From the NCBI GenBank assembly GCA_964538515.1, contig CAZIEW010000003.1, positions 1 to 64,000 on the forward strand: 64,000 nucleotides of DNA, given 5' to 3'. The notes under the pieces were generated by a model. The model had not been told where the DNA came from, made no database searches, and saw nothing but the letters and a program-made list of their open reading frames with translations. The translations under genes were made by a program, and so were the position numbers. This stretch comes from CALBZH01 sp964538515 (lineage in GTDB: Bacteria; Desulfobacterota; Syntrophobacteria; Syntrophobacterales; Syntrophobacteraceae). This document shows positions 17,366-25,564 of the stretch, one piece after another (position 1 is the first letter of the stretch; each line of letters starts with the position of its first letter).

Positions 17366-18025
17366 ATGGAAAGCCGTTTCCATCAAGAACTGGAACAGCT
17401 CAAGATGCTTATTCTCCGGATGGCGGTCCTGACCGAAAAAGCCCTTCGAAAGGCTATTCAGGCGTTCAACGAGCGGGACACCCATCTTGCCGAGGACGTC
17501 ATCCGAAACGACCAGGAAATCAACCTGCTCGAGGTGGCCGTGGACAAACAGTCCCTCCGTCTGCTTGCTCTTGAGCAGCCGATGGCGCGGGATCTCCGGT
17601 TCATCGTCGGCTGCATGCGGATCGCCGTCGATCTGGAGCGCGTTGCCGACCAGGCGGTGAATGTCGCCGAGCGAGCCGAGTTTCTGAGCACCCGGCCCCC
17701 TCTTCCTCCCAACGCCGCTCTGCAGCAACTGGCGGAAACCGCTCTCGACATGCTGACCAATGCCATTGCGGCTTTCGTCAACGAGAATGTGGACCAGGCG
17801 GGTGAGGTCTGCCAGATGGATGATCTGGCCGATGAGTTGAACGTGACCGTTCTGAAGGGATTGATGGATTACATGGTCCACGAAGTCCCGGCCGTGGAGC
17901 GCTCGGTTCAGACCATCATTGCGTCGCGATGTCTGGAGCGCGTCGCGGACCAGGCGACGAATATTGCCGAGAGCGTCGTTTTTATCGTCCGCGGTGTCAA
18001 CATCAAGCACCATTGTGAGCAATAG
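17366..18025 (+). CDS. phoU: PhoU phosphate-signalling protein
   Basis: 219 residues, the usual size. It consists of two similar three-helix bundles with the repeated motif found in PhoU: RFIVGCMRIAVDLERVADQA in the first half and SRCLERVADQATNIAE in the second, both placing the E-x-x-x-D metal-binding residues. PhoU links the Pst transporter to PhoR to silence the regulon in high phosphate. Third gene of the phoB-phoR-phoU unit; no pst genes are adjacent, so the transporter must lie elsewhere. A GC-rich stem-loop follows the stop. Confidence 0.93.
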   Translation: MESRFHQELEQLKMLILRMAVLTEKALRKAIQAFNERDTHLAEDVIRNDQEINLLEVAVDKQSLRLLALEQPMARDLRFIVGCMRIAVDLERVADQAVNVAERAEFLSTRPPLPPNAALQQLAETALDMLTNAIAAFVNENVDQAGEVCQMDDLADELNVTVLKGLMDYMVHEVPAVERSVQTIIASRCLERVADQATNIAESVVFIVRGVNIKHHCEQ

Positions 18026-18033
18026 CCGTGGTT

Positions 18034-18060
18034 TGCGGGGAGGCTCGAGCCGTCCCCGCA
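18034..18060. terminator. Stem-loop between convergent phoU and hsp20
   Basis: TGCGGGGA (18034-18041) pairs with TCCCCGCA (18053-18060), and the interval contains the self-complementary GGCTCGAGCC that extends the stem. No T-run follows on either strand, so it may be a 3'-end stabilising hairpin rather than a full intrinsic terminator. Confidence 0.45.
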
Positions 18061-18161
18061 TTCGGTGCAAAGATGCATTTGCCAGCGATAAACCGGCTTC
18101 TAATGATGGACTGGCGCTCTTGATGCAGGCCGCGCAGCCTGCCTCGAAGGGCGACCTCGCC

Positions 18162-18605
18162 CTATTTTACCGGTATCTTGACCTCTTTTGTCTTGGCCTC
18201 CTCCGTTTTTGGAAGCGTAATCGTGAGGATGCCCTTGTCGAATTTCGCCTCGACCTGCTCGATCTTCACGGCGGCCGGGAGCTGAAATGAGCGCTGGAAG
18301 GATCCGTAGTACCGTTCACTGCTGTGATAGTGCTCGCCGGTCCGCTCCGATTCCTTCTTCTTCTCTCCTTTGATGATCAGGCGGTCTCCGAGCATGCTCA
18401 CCTCGATATCGCTCACATCAAGCCCTGGCAGCTCCGCCTTGACCAGGACCATATCTTCGGTTTCCGAGACATCCATCGCGGGGAGCCACTGCTCCGCAAA
18501 TACCTCTCCGAGTGGGGATTCACCGAAGAACCGCTTGAAGAGGTTATCCATCTCCTTCCTGAACGGAACGATCTCCCTGAATGGCTTCCAAGGCACATTC
18601 TCCAT
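18162..18605 (-). CDS. Hsp20-family small heat shock protein
   Basis: About 147 residues from the ATG at 18605, chosen because AAAGGAGGTG stands eight bases upstream; a start seven codons earlier lacks a site. The alpha-crystallin domain spans about 40-140: it opens WLPAMDVSETEDMVLVKAEL, contains PGLDVSDIEVSMLGDRLIIKG and closes with KGILTITLPKTEE, the G-I/V-L-T-I-P-type signature. This ATP-independent holdase binds unfolding proteins in the cytoplasm. It ends the long leftward operon that starts with the acyl-CoA synthetase gene, or has its own promoter. Family call is secure. Confidence 0.93.
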   Translation of the reverse strand: MENVPWKPFREIVPFRKEMDNLFKRFFGESPLGEVFAEQWLPAMDVSETEDMVLVKAELPGLDVSDIEVSMLGDRLIIKGEKKKESERTGEHYHSSERYYGSFQRSFQLPAAVKIEQVEAKFDKGILTITLPKTEEAKTKEVKIPVK

Positions 18606-18674
18606 GGCAGCACCTCCTTTTCTCAACGTCCCCGCACGGCCGCCGTCACGGGGCGGTTTGGTTATGGGACTCCA

Positions 18675-19460
18675 TCATTCCCCCTCTTGCACCGGCCCCG
18701 TGGCCGGGCTGTAAGGGATGCCTTCCTCCATGGATTCAAACACGTCGCGAGTGTAGTCGCCTGCTTCAGGGGCCGGAGCCACTCCTTCAACGCGGGACGG
18801 AACAGGTTTTCCGGGTGCTCGATCCTCTCGCTCCCAGGCAACCTCATCGGTCCCAAGCAGGTCCACAACCGAGGTGAGCCCCATCACATCGGTCAGGATC
18901 TGGAGCAATACCTGGTGCTCGCTCTCGCTCGGGAGCCTTCCTTCGAGGTATACGACCCCTCTTCGGCATGAGATCTCGATCTCATCGAGGTCAACCCCTT
19001 CTGCGTCGTGCAGACGATCCATCACGAGAGAAGCAAGCTCCTCATCGGAAAGATCGCGGTATTCATCCGGCAGCGCCGCGCAGGGCATCAGCTCTCGAGA
19101 CCGCCGAGCCCTTTTCGACCTCCTTTCGAGCTTGAGGACACAGTCGACGCAGAGCCGTGCCTCAGGGATCGCCTCGAGGCGCTTGATCGGGATGAGCGCT
19201 TCGCACTCCTCACAGATGCCGTACGTTCCCGCCGCCATCCGACAAAGCGCCAGGTCGATGGTTTCGATGACTTCCTTGGCCCTCTCGTCCAACCTGTCGT
19301 AAAGGCTTGTCATGTCGGCTTTCTGAGCTTCTTCCTCGATCTCGATGTCCCGCTCACCCAAAGCCTCCCAATCAGACTCCAGCCCGCGGAGCCTGTCGAA
19401 AACCTCCCGGCGACGATTGATCAAGATTCCTTTCAAACGAGTCCAGTCTCCTTCGGACAT
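18675..19460 (-). CDS. TraR/DksA zinc-finger protein fused to a BON domain
   Basis: 261 residues from the ATG at 19460 (AGGAGG nine bases upstream). The N-terminal half is a coiled-coil plus DksA/TraR C4 zinc finger: C83, C86, C104 and C107 in GICEECEALIPIKRLEAIPE and RLCVDC. The second half (about 145-205) reads as a BON domain (MDRLHDAEGVDLDEIEIS, then RRGVVYLEGRLPSESE), a small fold usually linked to membranes or osmotic stress. The C-terminal 50 residues are acidic and proline-rich. DksA-type proteins bind RNA polymerase; here the BON fusion is unusual and the role is unknown. It lies 22 bp after the CMD gene, in the same run. Confidence 0.8.
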   Translation of the reverse strand: MSEGDWTRLKGILINRRREVFDRLRGLESDWEALGERDIEIEEEAQKADMTSLYDRLDERAKEVIETIDLALCRMAAGTYGICEECEALIPIKRLEAIPEARLCVDCVLKLERRSKRARRSRELMPCAALPDEYRDLSDEELASLVMDRLHDAEGVDLDEIEISCRRGVVYLEGRLPSESEHQVLLQILTDVMGLTSVVDLLGTDEVAWEREDRAPGKPVPSRVEGVAPAPEAGDYTRDVFESMEEGIPYSPATGPVQEGE

Positions 19461-19482
19461 GGAGGCTCCTCCTTGGCGTGCC

Positions 19483-19845
19483 TTAGGAAATCGGTGGCAA
19501 TCCTTCGGCTTCAAACTGGTCGAGGGCTTCCATGGCCTCGCACGCGTAGACTCGAGCCGGGCCCCCTCCCATGAGGATGGCAACGCCGATCGCTTCCATG
19601 ATCTCCTGCCGGGTGGCTCCCGCCCGAATGGCGTCATGCACGTGGTACGCGATGCACCCGTCACATCGGACCGTCACGCCGATTGCAAGGGCGATGAGCT
19701 GCTTGACCTTGGTGCTGAGTGCGGCCTCCGCCATCACGGTCCCATTCAGCTGCGCAAATGCTGAAACCGGACTGCGCAGCTCCTTGGCCAGATTTCCGGA
19801 CAGCTTCTGAAGACGCTGGTAGTACTTGGGATAGTCAACGCTCAT
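19483..19845 (-). CDS. Carboxymuconolactone-decarboxylase/AhpD-like protein
   Basis: 120 residues with the CMD-family core: LSTKVKQLIALAIGVTVRCD followed by GCIAYHVHDAIRAGATRQEI and MEAIGVAILMGGGPA. The CxxC-x(n)-H arrangement (C-D-G-C-I-A-Y-H) is the AhpD redox/proton-relay motif, so a peroxidase-linked disulphide role is more likely than ring-opening decarboxylation. AAAGGAGA lies upstream of the ATG. In some bacteria AhpD works with the lipoyl groups of a dehydrogenase complex; this gene follows the E1-E2 and carrier-protein genes, which makes such a link attractive but unproven. Confidence 0.85.
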   Translation of the reverse strand: MSVDYPKYYQRLQKLSGNLAKELRSPVSAFAQLNGTVMAEAALSTKVKQLIALAIGVTVRCDGCIAYHVHDAIRAGATRQEIMEAIGVAILMGGGPARVYACEAMEALDQFEAEGLPPIS

Positions 19846-19920
19846 GGCTCGCGTCTCCTTTCAGGGGAGTCTGGTCGGGGGCAAGCTGCGGGTGCGCAGA
19901 GCAAGCTCCGGTACGTGCGA

Positions 19921-20166
19921 TCACGCCGGATGCGTCAGGAGGTAACGCACCATTTCACTAACCGTATTCATTTGGCCATAGTCCGACTCGGGAATGGTTA
20001 CCCCAAGCTCCTCGTGGAGGTGGATGAAGAAGTTCAGGGCGTCAAAGGAATCGATGTCCAGTGCTCGTCGCACGTTCTCATTCGGTCCCAGATTTTGTGG
20101 GTCGGACTCGGGAGCGATTCGCTTGAGCAGCTTGAAAATCACCTCTTTGATCTGCGCTTCGGTCAT
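19921..20166 (-). CDS. Acyl carrier protein in the dehydrogenase operon
   Basis: An 81-residue acidic helical protein with the ACP fold: MTEAQIKEVIFKLLKRIAPE, the phosphopantetheine site around ALDIDSFDALNFF (Ser in D-S-F rather than the commoner D-S-L), and a final helical stretch VSEMVRYLL. Its ATG overlaps the E2 stop codon (ATGA), so it is translationally coupled to the E2 gene. It is not beside fatty-acid synthesis genes, so it probably carries an acyl or lipoyl-type intermediate for this operon; that is inference. The Phe after the attachment Ser is a mild departure from the consensus. Confidence 0.85.
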   Translation of the reverse strand: MTEAQIKEVIFKLLKRIAPESDPQNLGPNENVRRALDIDSFDALNFFIHLHEELGVTIPESDYGQMNTVSEMVRYLLTHPA

Positions 20167-21461
20167 AGTCTTGCGGGCTCCTGCAGGATGGTGTTCAATG
20201 CGTCGAGGAACTGGGCTCCTCGCCGGCCATCCGTTGCTCGGTGGTCGGCTGCCAGAGTCGCCGTCAGTACCGGCCGGATGCCGAGCATCCCGTTTTCCAC
20301 CCAGGGCTGCTCCGTGACCTTGCCAAAGCCCACCAGCGCGACCTGCGGCGGGTAGATGACCCCGTAAACCGTCTCAACCCCCAAATCCCCGAGGCTTGTC
20401 ACCGTGATGGTTGCATCGGTCATCTCCGAGCGGCGCAGCCGTCCGGCGCGTGTGCGCGTGATGAGATCCCTCAGACACGCCATCATCTCATCGATGCTCT
20501 TCGTATCCGCCTGGAGAATCGCCGGCGTCATCAGGCCCCCTTGGCGCAGGGCGATGGCGAAACCGATGTTGATCGTCTCCTGGGGCTGATGCCGGTCGTC
20601 GATCCAGTAGCCGTTGAGCTCGGGAGTTTCCGTCAGGGCCAGTGCGACGGCCTTGATGAGGGGAACAACCGGGAGGATCCGCTCCTTGATCGAACGCTTC
20701 AGGTTCTCGCTTTCCAGCCAGCGCAGGGTACGGCTCAAGTCGATCCGCGTCTGCAGGTAATAATGGGGGATTTCCCGATTGGATCGCGCCATGGCTGCCG
20801 CGATGGCGCGGCGCATGGCCGCCGGATCAAAGGCGGACCGGGGCTGTTCTTCGGCCGTGGGCGAAGGGGTCGGCTTTTCGGGTGACGGCACTGGGCCGCG
20901 CGCTGCCAGGTCCGCCGCCGCTGCCGCCATGGAAACCGTGGAGGCCACCACGCTCGCCGCGCGCTCAACATCCGTCGCACAGATGGCGCCACCGGGGCCC
21001 GTTCCTCGAAGAAGGCTCAGATCAACACCGCGCTGTGCCGCAAGCCTTCTGGCATAGGGAGAGGCCCTCAGGCGCTGTGTCTCCTCCCCCGGAGCCGATG
21101 CCTCAACTGCTCTCTGCGCCGCACGGACGATTCCTTCCAAGGGGGGCGCCGCTTCCTGGGCCGCTCGGGCGGGAGCCCCCTCCAGCGCGGGGGCGGTTGC
21201 GGGTACGGTTGGTGCGGCGGGCGATCCTTCCTGCCGAATGAGCGCCAAGACGGTTCCGACCGGTACTTTTTGTCCCGGCTGGACGATCAACGTCTCGACG
21301 ATTCCATCCTCGAAGACTTCGATCTCGATCGCGGCCTTGTCGGTGTCCACCACGGCGATGATGTCCCCGTGCCTGACGCGGTCTCCCGGCTTGACCCGCC
21401 ATTCGAGGAGCGTCCCTTCCTTCATGTCCGAGCCCAGACTGGGCATGCGAAATTCAGCCAT
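20163..21461 (-). CDS. 2-oxoacid dehydrogenase E2 (dihydrolipoamide acyltransferase)
   Basis: About 432 residues from the ATG at 21461, which overlaps the end of the E1beta gene; the longer frame upstream has no similarity. Order: one lipoyl domain (MPSLGSDMKEGTLLEW, lipoylated K42 in VDTDKAAIE), a Pro/Ala-rich linker, a peripheral subunit-binding domain (ASPYARRLAAQRGVDLSLL), a second linker, and the catalytic domain ending with AADHRATDGRRGAQFL, where the usual DHRxxDG His and Asp are kept. It transfers the acyl group from E1 to CoA. No E3 gene is beside it. The substrate (pyruvate, acetoin or branched keto acid) cannot be read from the sequence with certainty. Confidence 0.93.
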   Translation of the reverse strand: MAEFRMPSLGSDMKEGTLLEWRVKPGDRVRHGDIIAVVDTDKAAIEIEVFEDGIVETLIVQPGQKVPVGTVLALIRQEGSPAAPTVPATAPALEGAPARAAQEAAPPLEGIVRAAQRAVEASAPGEETQRLRASPYARRLAAQRGVDLSLLRGTGPGGAICATDVERAASVVASTVSMAAAAADLAARGPVPSPEKPTPSPTAEEQPRSAFDPAAMRRAIAAAMARSNREIPHYYLQTRIDLSRTLRWLESENLKRSIKERILPVVPLIKAVALALTETPELNGYWIDDRHQPQETINIGFAIALRQGGLMTPAILQADTKSIDEMMACLRDLITRTRAGRLRRSEMTDATITVTSLGDLGVETVYGVIYPPQVALVGFGKVTEQPWVENGMLGIRPVLTATLAADHRATDGRRGAQFLDALNTILQEPARL

Positions 21462-22458
21462 TGGCTCCCACCATCGATCGTACGATGTCCACAATTTTGT
21501 CCACCTGCGGCAAGGCTGCGTCCTCGAGATGCTTGGCGTAGGGCATCGGCACTTCGACGCTGCAGAGCCTTTGGACCGGGGCGTCCAGATCAAAGAAGCC
21601 GTTTTCCATGATCCGGGCGCTGATTTCGGCAGAGATGCTTCCGCTGCGCCACCCTTCGTCGATGATCAATGCTCGGTGTGTCTTGGCCACGGACTCCAGA
21701 AACGTCTTCTCATCCAGGGGGCGGAGCGTGCGCAGATCGATCACTTCCGCATCGATTCCCTCGCGGGCGAGAATCTCTGCTGCATCCAGGGACTTGATGA
21801 GACTCGCCGAGTAGCTGATGAGGGTGATGTCCTTGCCCGGCCGTCGAGTCCGGGCGGAGTCGATGTCGACGGGGCCGGCATCCACGGGCAGCTCGCCCTC
21901 CATGTTGTAGAGACCGCTGTTCTCAAAAATGAGCACCGGGTCGGGGTCTTCGAGGGCCGTCCAGAGCATGCCGCGGGCGTCTTCGACCGTGGCGGGACTC
22001 ACCACCTTGATCCCGGGAATGTGGGCATACCAGCCGTCCAGGCACCGGGAATGCTGGGCCGCCACCTGCCTCCCGCCTCCCGTGGCCATGCGAATGACGA
22101 TCGGGACGTTGAATAGCCCTCCGGACATGTGCAGGTAGACAGCAGCATTGTTCAGGATCTGGTCCGCGGCGAGGAGGCTGAAATTGCACGTCATGACTTC
22201 CACGATGGGGCGCATGCCTCCGAGAGCCGCCCCGATGCCGGCGCCCACGAATCCGGACTCCGAAAGAGGCGTGTCTAGGATTCTCGCCGGACCGAGCTCA
22301 TCCAGGAGCCCTTTGCTCACCGCGAAGCAGCCCCCATAGCGCCCCACGTCCTCTCCCATGAGAAAGACTCGGTCGTCCCTTTGGATCGCATCCCGGATGG
22401 CTTCTCGCACGGCTTCCCGGTAGGTGATTTTCCGCATCGCAGGCGTGCTGGTGCTCAT
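21454..22458 (-). CDS. 2-oxoacid dehydrogenase E1 beta subunit
   Basis: About 334 residues from the ATG at 22458, which overlaps the stop of the E1alpha gene (ATGA). Recognisable E1beta blocks: ITYREAVREAIRDAI, VFLMGEDVGRYGGCFAVSKG, and LGPARILDTPLSESGFVGAG, then a C-terminal transketolase domain with EVIDLRTLRPLDEKTFLESV and KTHRALIIDEGW. It pairs with E1alpha to form the thiamine-diphosphate decarboxylating component. The genes alpha, beta and E2 overlap end to end, so they are made in step as one complex. Family call is secure; the pyruvate/acetoin choice is open. Confidence 0.95.
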   Translation of the reverse strand: MSTSTPAMRKITYREAVREAIRDAIQRDDRVFLMGEDVGRYGGCFAVSKGLLDELGPARILDTPLSESGFVGAGIGAALGGMRPIVEVMTCNFSLLAADQILNNAAVYLHMSGGLFNVPIVIRMATGGGRQVAAQHSRCLDGWYAHIPGIKVVSPATVEDARGMLWTALEDPDPVLIFENSGLYNMEGELPVDAGPVDIDSARTRRPGKDITLISYSASLIKSLDAAEILAREGIDAEVIDLRTLRPLDEKTFLESVAKTHRALIIDEGWRSGSISAEISARIMENGFFDLDAPVQRLCSVEVPMPYAKHLEDAALPQVDKIVDIVRSMVGANG

Positions 22459-23474
22459 GGTCTCCTCCGTTCCGAGTAAACGAAGCGGGTCAGGTCCTCG
22501 ATCGGCTCCCAGGTGCATGCTTCCGCGAAAGCCACGGCTTCGTTGACCTCTTGGGCGACCTCACGCTCGATCGTTGCCAGATCCTCGTCGCTGATCAGCC
22601 CGCCCTCCCGGCATCGACTGGAGAACGTTTCGATGGGACAGCGTTTTTTCCATTCCTCAACCTCGGCTTTGCTGCGGTAAAGCTCGGCATCGAACATGGA
22701 ATGGGCCCGAAACCGATACGTGCGGCATTCCAGGAAATAGGGCCCTTCTCCCCCGCGCACGAAGGCGGCCGCTTTGCGGGCCGCGGTTTCCACGGCCGAG
22801 ACGTCCATCCCGTCCACGGCTTCGCAGGCCATGTCGTAGCTCGCGGCCCTCCGGGTCAGATCCTGGACCGCATGGGAATAGCGCAACGCCGTTCCCATGG
22901 CGTACAGGTTGTTCTCGCAAACGAAGAGCACCGGCACCTTCCAGAGGGCGGCGAGGTTCATGGATTCGTGAAACTCGCCCTCCGCCACCGCGCCGTCGCC
23001 GAAAAAGCAGCAGGTGACCCGCGCCTTCCCCTGCATCTTGTCGGCCAGGGCAAGCCCCACGGCCAGGGGGAGCCCGCCGCCCACGATCGCGTTGCCTCCA
23101 TAGAAGCGCGTCTTGTCGTCGAAAAGATGCATGGAGCCGCCTCGCCCGCGGCTGCAGCCTTCCTGCTTTCCATACATTTCCGCCATGATGGCGCCCGCCG
23201 AAACGCCACGAATCAGGGCATGACCGTGCTCACGGTAGGTGGCGACGATGGCGTCTTCGGGGGTCAAAGCCTGCAAGACTCCAACGGCCACCGCTTCCTC
23301 TCCGTCGTAAAGGTGCAGGAATCCGCGTATCTTCATGGCGCTGTACAGCTCGGCGCACTTCGCTTCGAAGCGCCGGATGAGGATCATGGAGCGCAGCAAG
23401 TGCAGCGCATGCTCGCGGTCCACTGTCGTCACGCCAGCTTCCTCTGCCGCCTTCTTGGAGCCTTTGGTTCTCAT
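22455..23474 (-). CDS. 2-oxoacid dehydrogenase E1 alpha subunit
   Basis: 339 residues. The thiamine-diphosphate motif is GDGAVAEGEFHESMNLAALW followed by PVLFVCENN; the start-side block IRRFEAKCAELYSAMKIRGF and the RGRGGSMHLFD segment are those of E1alpha. AtoDH-type (AcoA) and PdhA-type subunits share these, so the substrate is not decided. It follows the AMP-forming synthetase gene with a 4-bp overlap, which places acyl-CoA formation by two routes (ligase and dehydrogenase) in one transcript. Catalytic residues appear intact. Confidence 0.94.
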   Translation of the reverse strand: MRTKGSKKAAEEAGVTTVDREHALHLLRSMILIRRFEAKCAELYSAMKIRGFLHLYDGEEAVAVGVLQALTPEDAIVATYREHGHALIRGVSAGAIMAEMYGKQEGCSRGRGGSMHLFDDKTRFYGGNAIVGGGLPLAVGLALADKMQGKARVTCCFFGDGAVAEGEFHESMNLAALWKVPVLFVCENNLYAMGTALRYSHAVQDLTRRAASYDMACEAVDGMDVSAVETAARKAAAFVRGGEGPYFLECRTYRFRAHSMFDAELYRSKAEVEEWKKRCPIETFSSRCREGGLISDEDLATIEREVAQEVNEAVAFAEACTWEPIEDLTRFVYSERRRP

Positions 23475-25231
23475 GGGCTTGTCTCCAGCGTGGAGAGGTC
23501 GCCTTCGGGCAACCCCATCTCCCGGGCTTTGAGCAGCCGGCGCATGATCTTACCGGCCTTGTTCTTGGGTAGATTCGGCTGAAACTCGATTTCCTTGGGG
23601 GCGACCGCCGACCCGAGCCGCTTTCGCGCAAAGCCGATCAGCTCGAGCCGAAGCTCCTCGGTGGGCTCGAACCCGCTCTTGAGGGCCACGAAAGCCTTCA
23701 CGATCTCCCCGATCATGGGATCGGGCTTTCCGATGACGCCGGCTTCCGCCACGCCAGGGTGCTCCATCAGCGTGCTTTCGACCTCGAACGGACCGACCAT
23801 GTGCCCGGCGGTCTTGATGATGTCGTCCGCGCGTCCGACGAACCAGAAGTAGCCGTCGGCATCGCGCTTGGCCAGATCCCCCGTGAGATACCAGCCCCCG
23901 GCGAAGCACTTCCGGTAGCGCTCTTCATCATGCAGGTAAGCCCGGAACATGGACGGCCATCCGGGGCGAAGTGCAAGCTCCCCCTGAATCCCGGGGTCCC
24001 GAATCTCCTCAACATGATCCTTGTCGATGCGGCGTACGATGGCGGCATCGATACCGGGAAGTGGGCGGCCCATGGAGCCGGGCCTGATCTCCATGGAGGC
24101 AAAATTGGCGATCATGATGCCGCCCGTTTCCGTCTGCCACCAGTTGTCGTGAACGGGGAGTCCGAGCCCCTTTTCACCCCACACGACCGCTTCGGGGTTG
24201 AGGGGCTCCCCGACGCTGTGGACAAGTCGCAGGTGATGCAGGTCGCACTTGAGCCGCGGTTCAACCCCGATCCGCATGAGTCTGCGAATCGCGGTCGGGG
24301 CCGTGTACCACACGGTGATCTTCTGCGATTCCAGGATGCGGCACCAGCGTTCCGCGTCGAAATCGGCTTCGTCCACGATGTTGGTGATGCCGTGGAGCAA
24401 GGGGGCGATGATCCCGTAGGAAGTTCCGGTTATCCACCCCGGATCCGCGGTGCACCAGAAGACGTCTCCTGGATGGAAGTCCAGGACGTATTTGCCGGTC
24501 ATGTAGTGGGTGAGGACGGCATTGTGGACATGCACGGCCCCCTTGGGCATGCCGGTTGTCCCGCTCGTGAAGTGAAGCACCGCCATGTCCTCGGGGTCGG
24601 TTGGGGGGATCGTGAACGCGTCCGAGGCTTCAGCCATCATCCTTGGAAGGGACAGCAGGTGATCGGCAAGATGGTCCGCCACGTCCACGAGGAGCACGCG
24701 GCGCAGCTTGGGAAGGCGATCCATGAGCGGGATGATTTTCTGCCGATAGTGACGCTCGGTGGTCACGAGAGCCCGGGCATCCCCGCGGCTCAAGCGCTGG
24801 AAGATGGGCTCGGGTCCGAACGCTGAGAAGAGCGGACAGAAAACGCTTGCGCTTTTCAACGTTCCCAGCGCCGCAATGTAGAGCTCCGGCACGCGGCCCG
24901 CCAGCGCACAGACCGTGTCTCCCTTCGCGATTCCCAGGCCTGTGATGATGTTCGCAAAGCGACTGGAAGCTTCGCTCAGGTCCGCATAAGTGTAGTCCCG
25001 GGTCTCCCCTTCACTGCCCAGCCAACGCAGCGCGACTTGGCTCGCCAGGGGGCCGGCGGCATGACGGTCCACCGCCTCGTGGGCGATGTTCAGTCCCCTG
25101 TCCCCCGGAAGTCCGTCCAGCTCCCTTCGGATTGCATCCCAGGAGAACCTGGAGCGGATTTCATCGTAGTCGAGCAGGTTGGGCCGAACAGCGAACGAGG
25201 CCACGTGCTTTTTAATAGGCGTCCAGAACAA
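23471..25231 (-). CDS. AMP-forming acetyl/acyl-CoA synthetase
   Basis: 586 residues of the acetyl-CoA synthetase (ANL) family. Motifs: LHFTSGTTGMPKGAVHVHN (ATP-binding loop), WCTADPGWITGTSYG, VHDNWWQTETGG and, near the end, YWFVGRADDIIKTAGHMVGP with the flexible hinge; the catalytic Lys region KNKAGKIMRRLL ends the protein. It activates acetate or a related short acid to its CoA ester using ATP. The length is shorter than the 650 of canonical Acs, close to the short AcsA/propionate type. It is the first gene of the run with E1alpha, E1beta, E2 and the carrier protein, with overlapping stops and starts throughout. Confidence 0.9.
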   Translation of the reverse strand: MFWTPIKKHVASFAVRPNLLDYDEIRSRFSWDAIRRELDGLPGDRGLNIAHEAVDRHAAGPLASQVALRWLGSEGETRDYTYADLSEASSRFANIITGLGIAKGDTVCALAGRVPELYIAALGTLKSASVFCPLFSAFGPEPIFQRLSRGDARALVTTERHYRQKIIPLMDRLPKLRRVLLVDVADHLADHLLSLPRMMAEASDAFTIPPTDPEDMAVLHFTSGTTGMPKGAVHVHNAVLTHYMTGKYVLDFHPGDVFWCTADPGWITGTSYGIIAPLLHGITNIVDEADFDAERWCRILESQKITVWYTAPTAIRRLMRIGVEPRLKCDLHHLRLVHSVGEPLNPEAVVWGEKGLGLPVHDNWWQTETGGIMIANFASMEIRPGSMGRPLPGIDAAIVRRIDKDHVEEIRDPGIQGELALRPGWPSMFRAYLHDEERYRKCFAGGWYLTGDLAKRDADGYFWFVGRADDIIKTAGHMVGPFEVESTLMEHPGVAEAGVIGKPDPMIGEIVKAFVALKSGFEPTEELRLELIGFARKRLGSAVAPKEIEFQPNLPKNKAGKIMRRLLKAREMGLPEGDLSTLETSP

Positions 25232-25564
25232 GGTCTACCCCCTCTGTGCGGGTATCGCTTAAACCGTTTCGATCGGTCAGCCTGGAGACCCGGCTCGCTA
25301 GAAGAGCGGAAGAAAGCATGCACTTACTGAGATGGTTTGAATTTGAGCTGGAAAAGGGTGACGATGAAAACGGGAGCATGCGATGCGAAGAAGACGGTCT
25401 CGCTTGATTGCGCCATTCAGCGTATCACAACAACTGAAATTAAGGTCTTTTCTTTCAATGTGAATAGGGCAATTGCACTATTCTGATAGGGGAAAATCCC
25501 AACATGCGATGACCGTCCGTGCTGGATCTTTCCCCTACGACCGCATGTGACCCCTTGGACACGA
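25232..25564. other. Intergenic region with a 3' hairpin of the SNF2 gene
   Basis: About 330 bp with no gene on either strand. It should contain the promoter of the synthetase-dehydrogenase operon, but I could not pick a convincing -35/-10 pair. TAGGGGAAA (25487-25495) pairs with TTTCCCCTA (25529-25537), a stem that lies just past the SNF2 stop codon and probably ends or protects its message. The 25270-25440 part is AT-richer and may hold the promoter. Confidence 0.5.
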
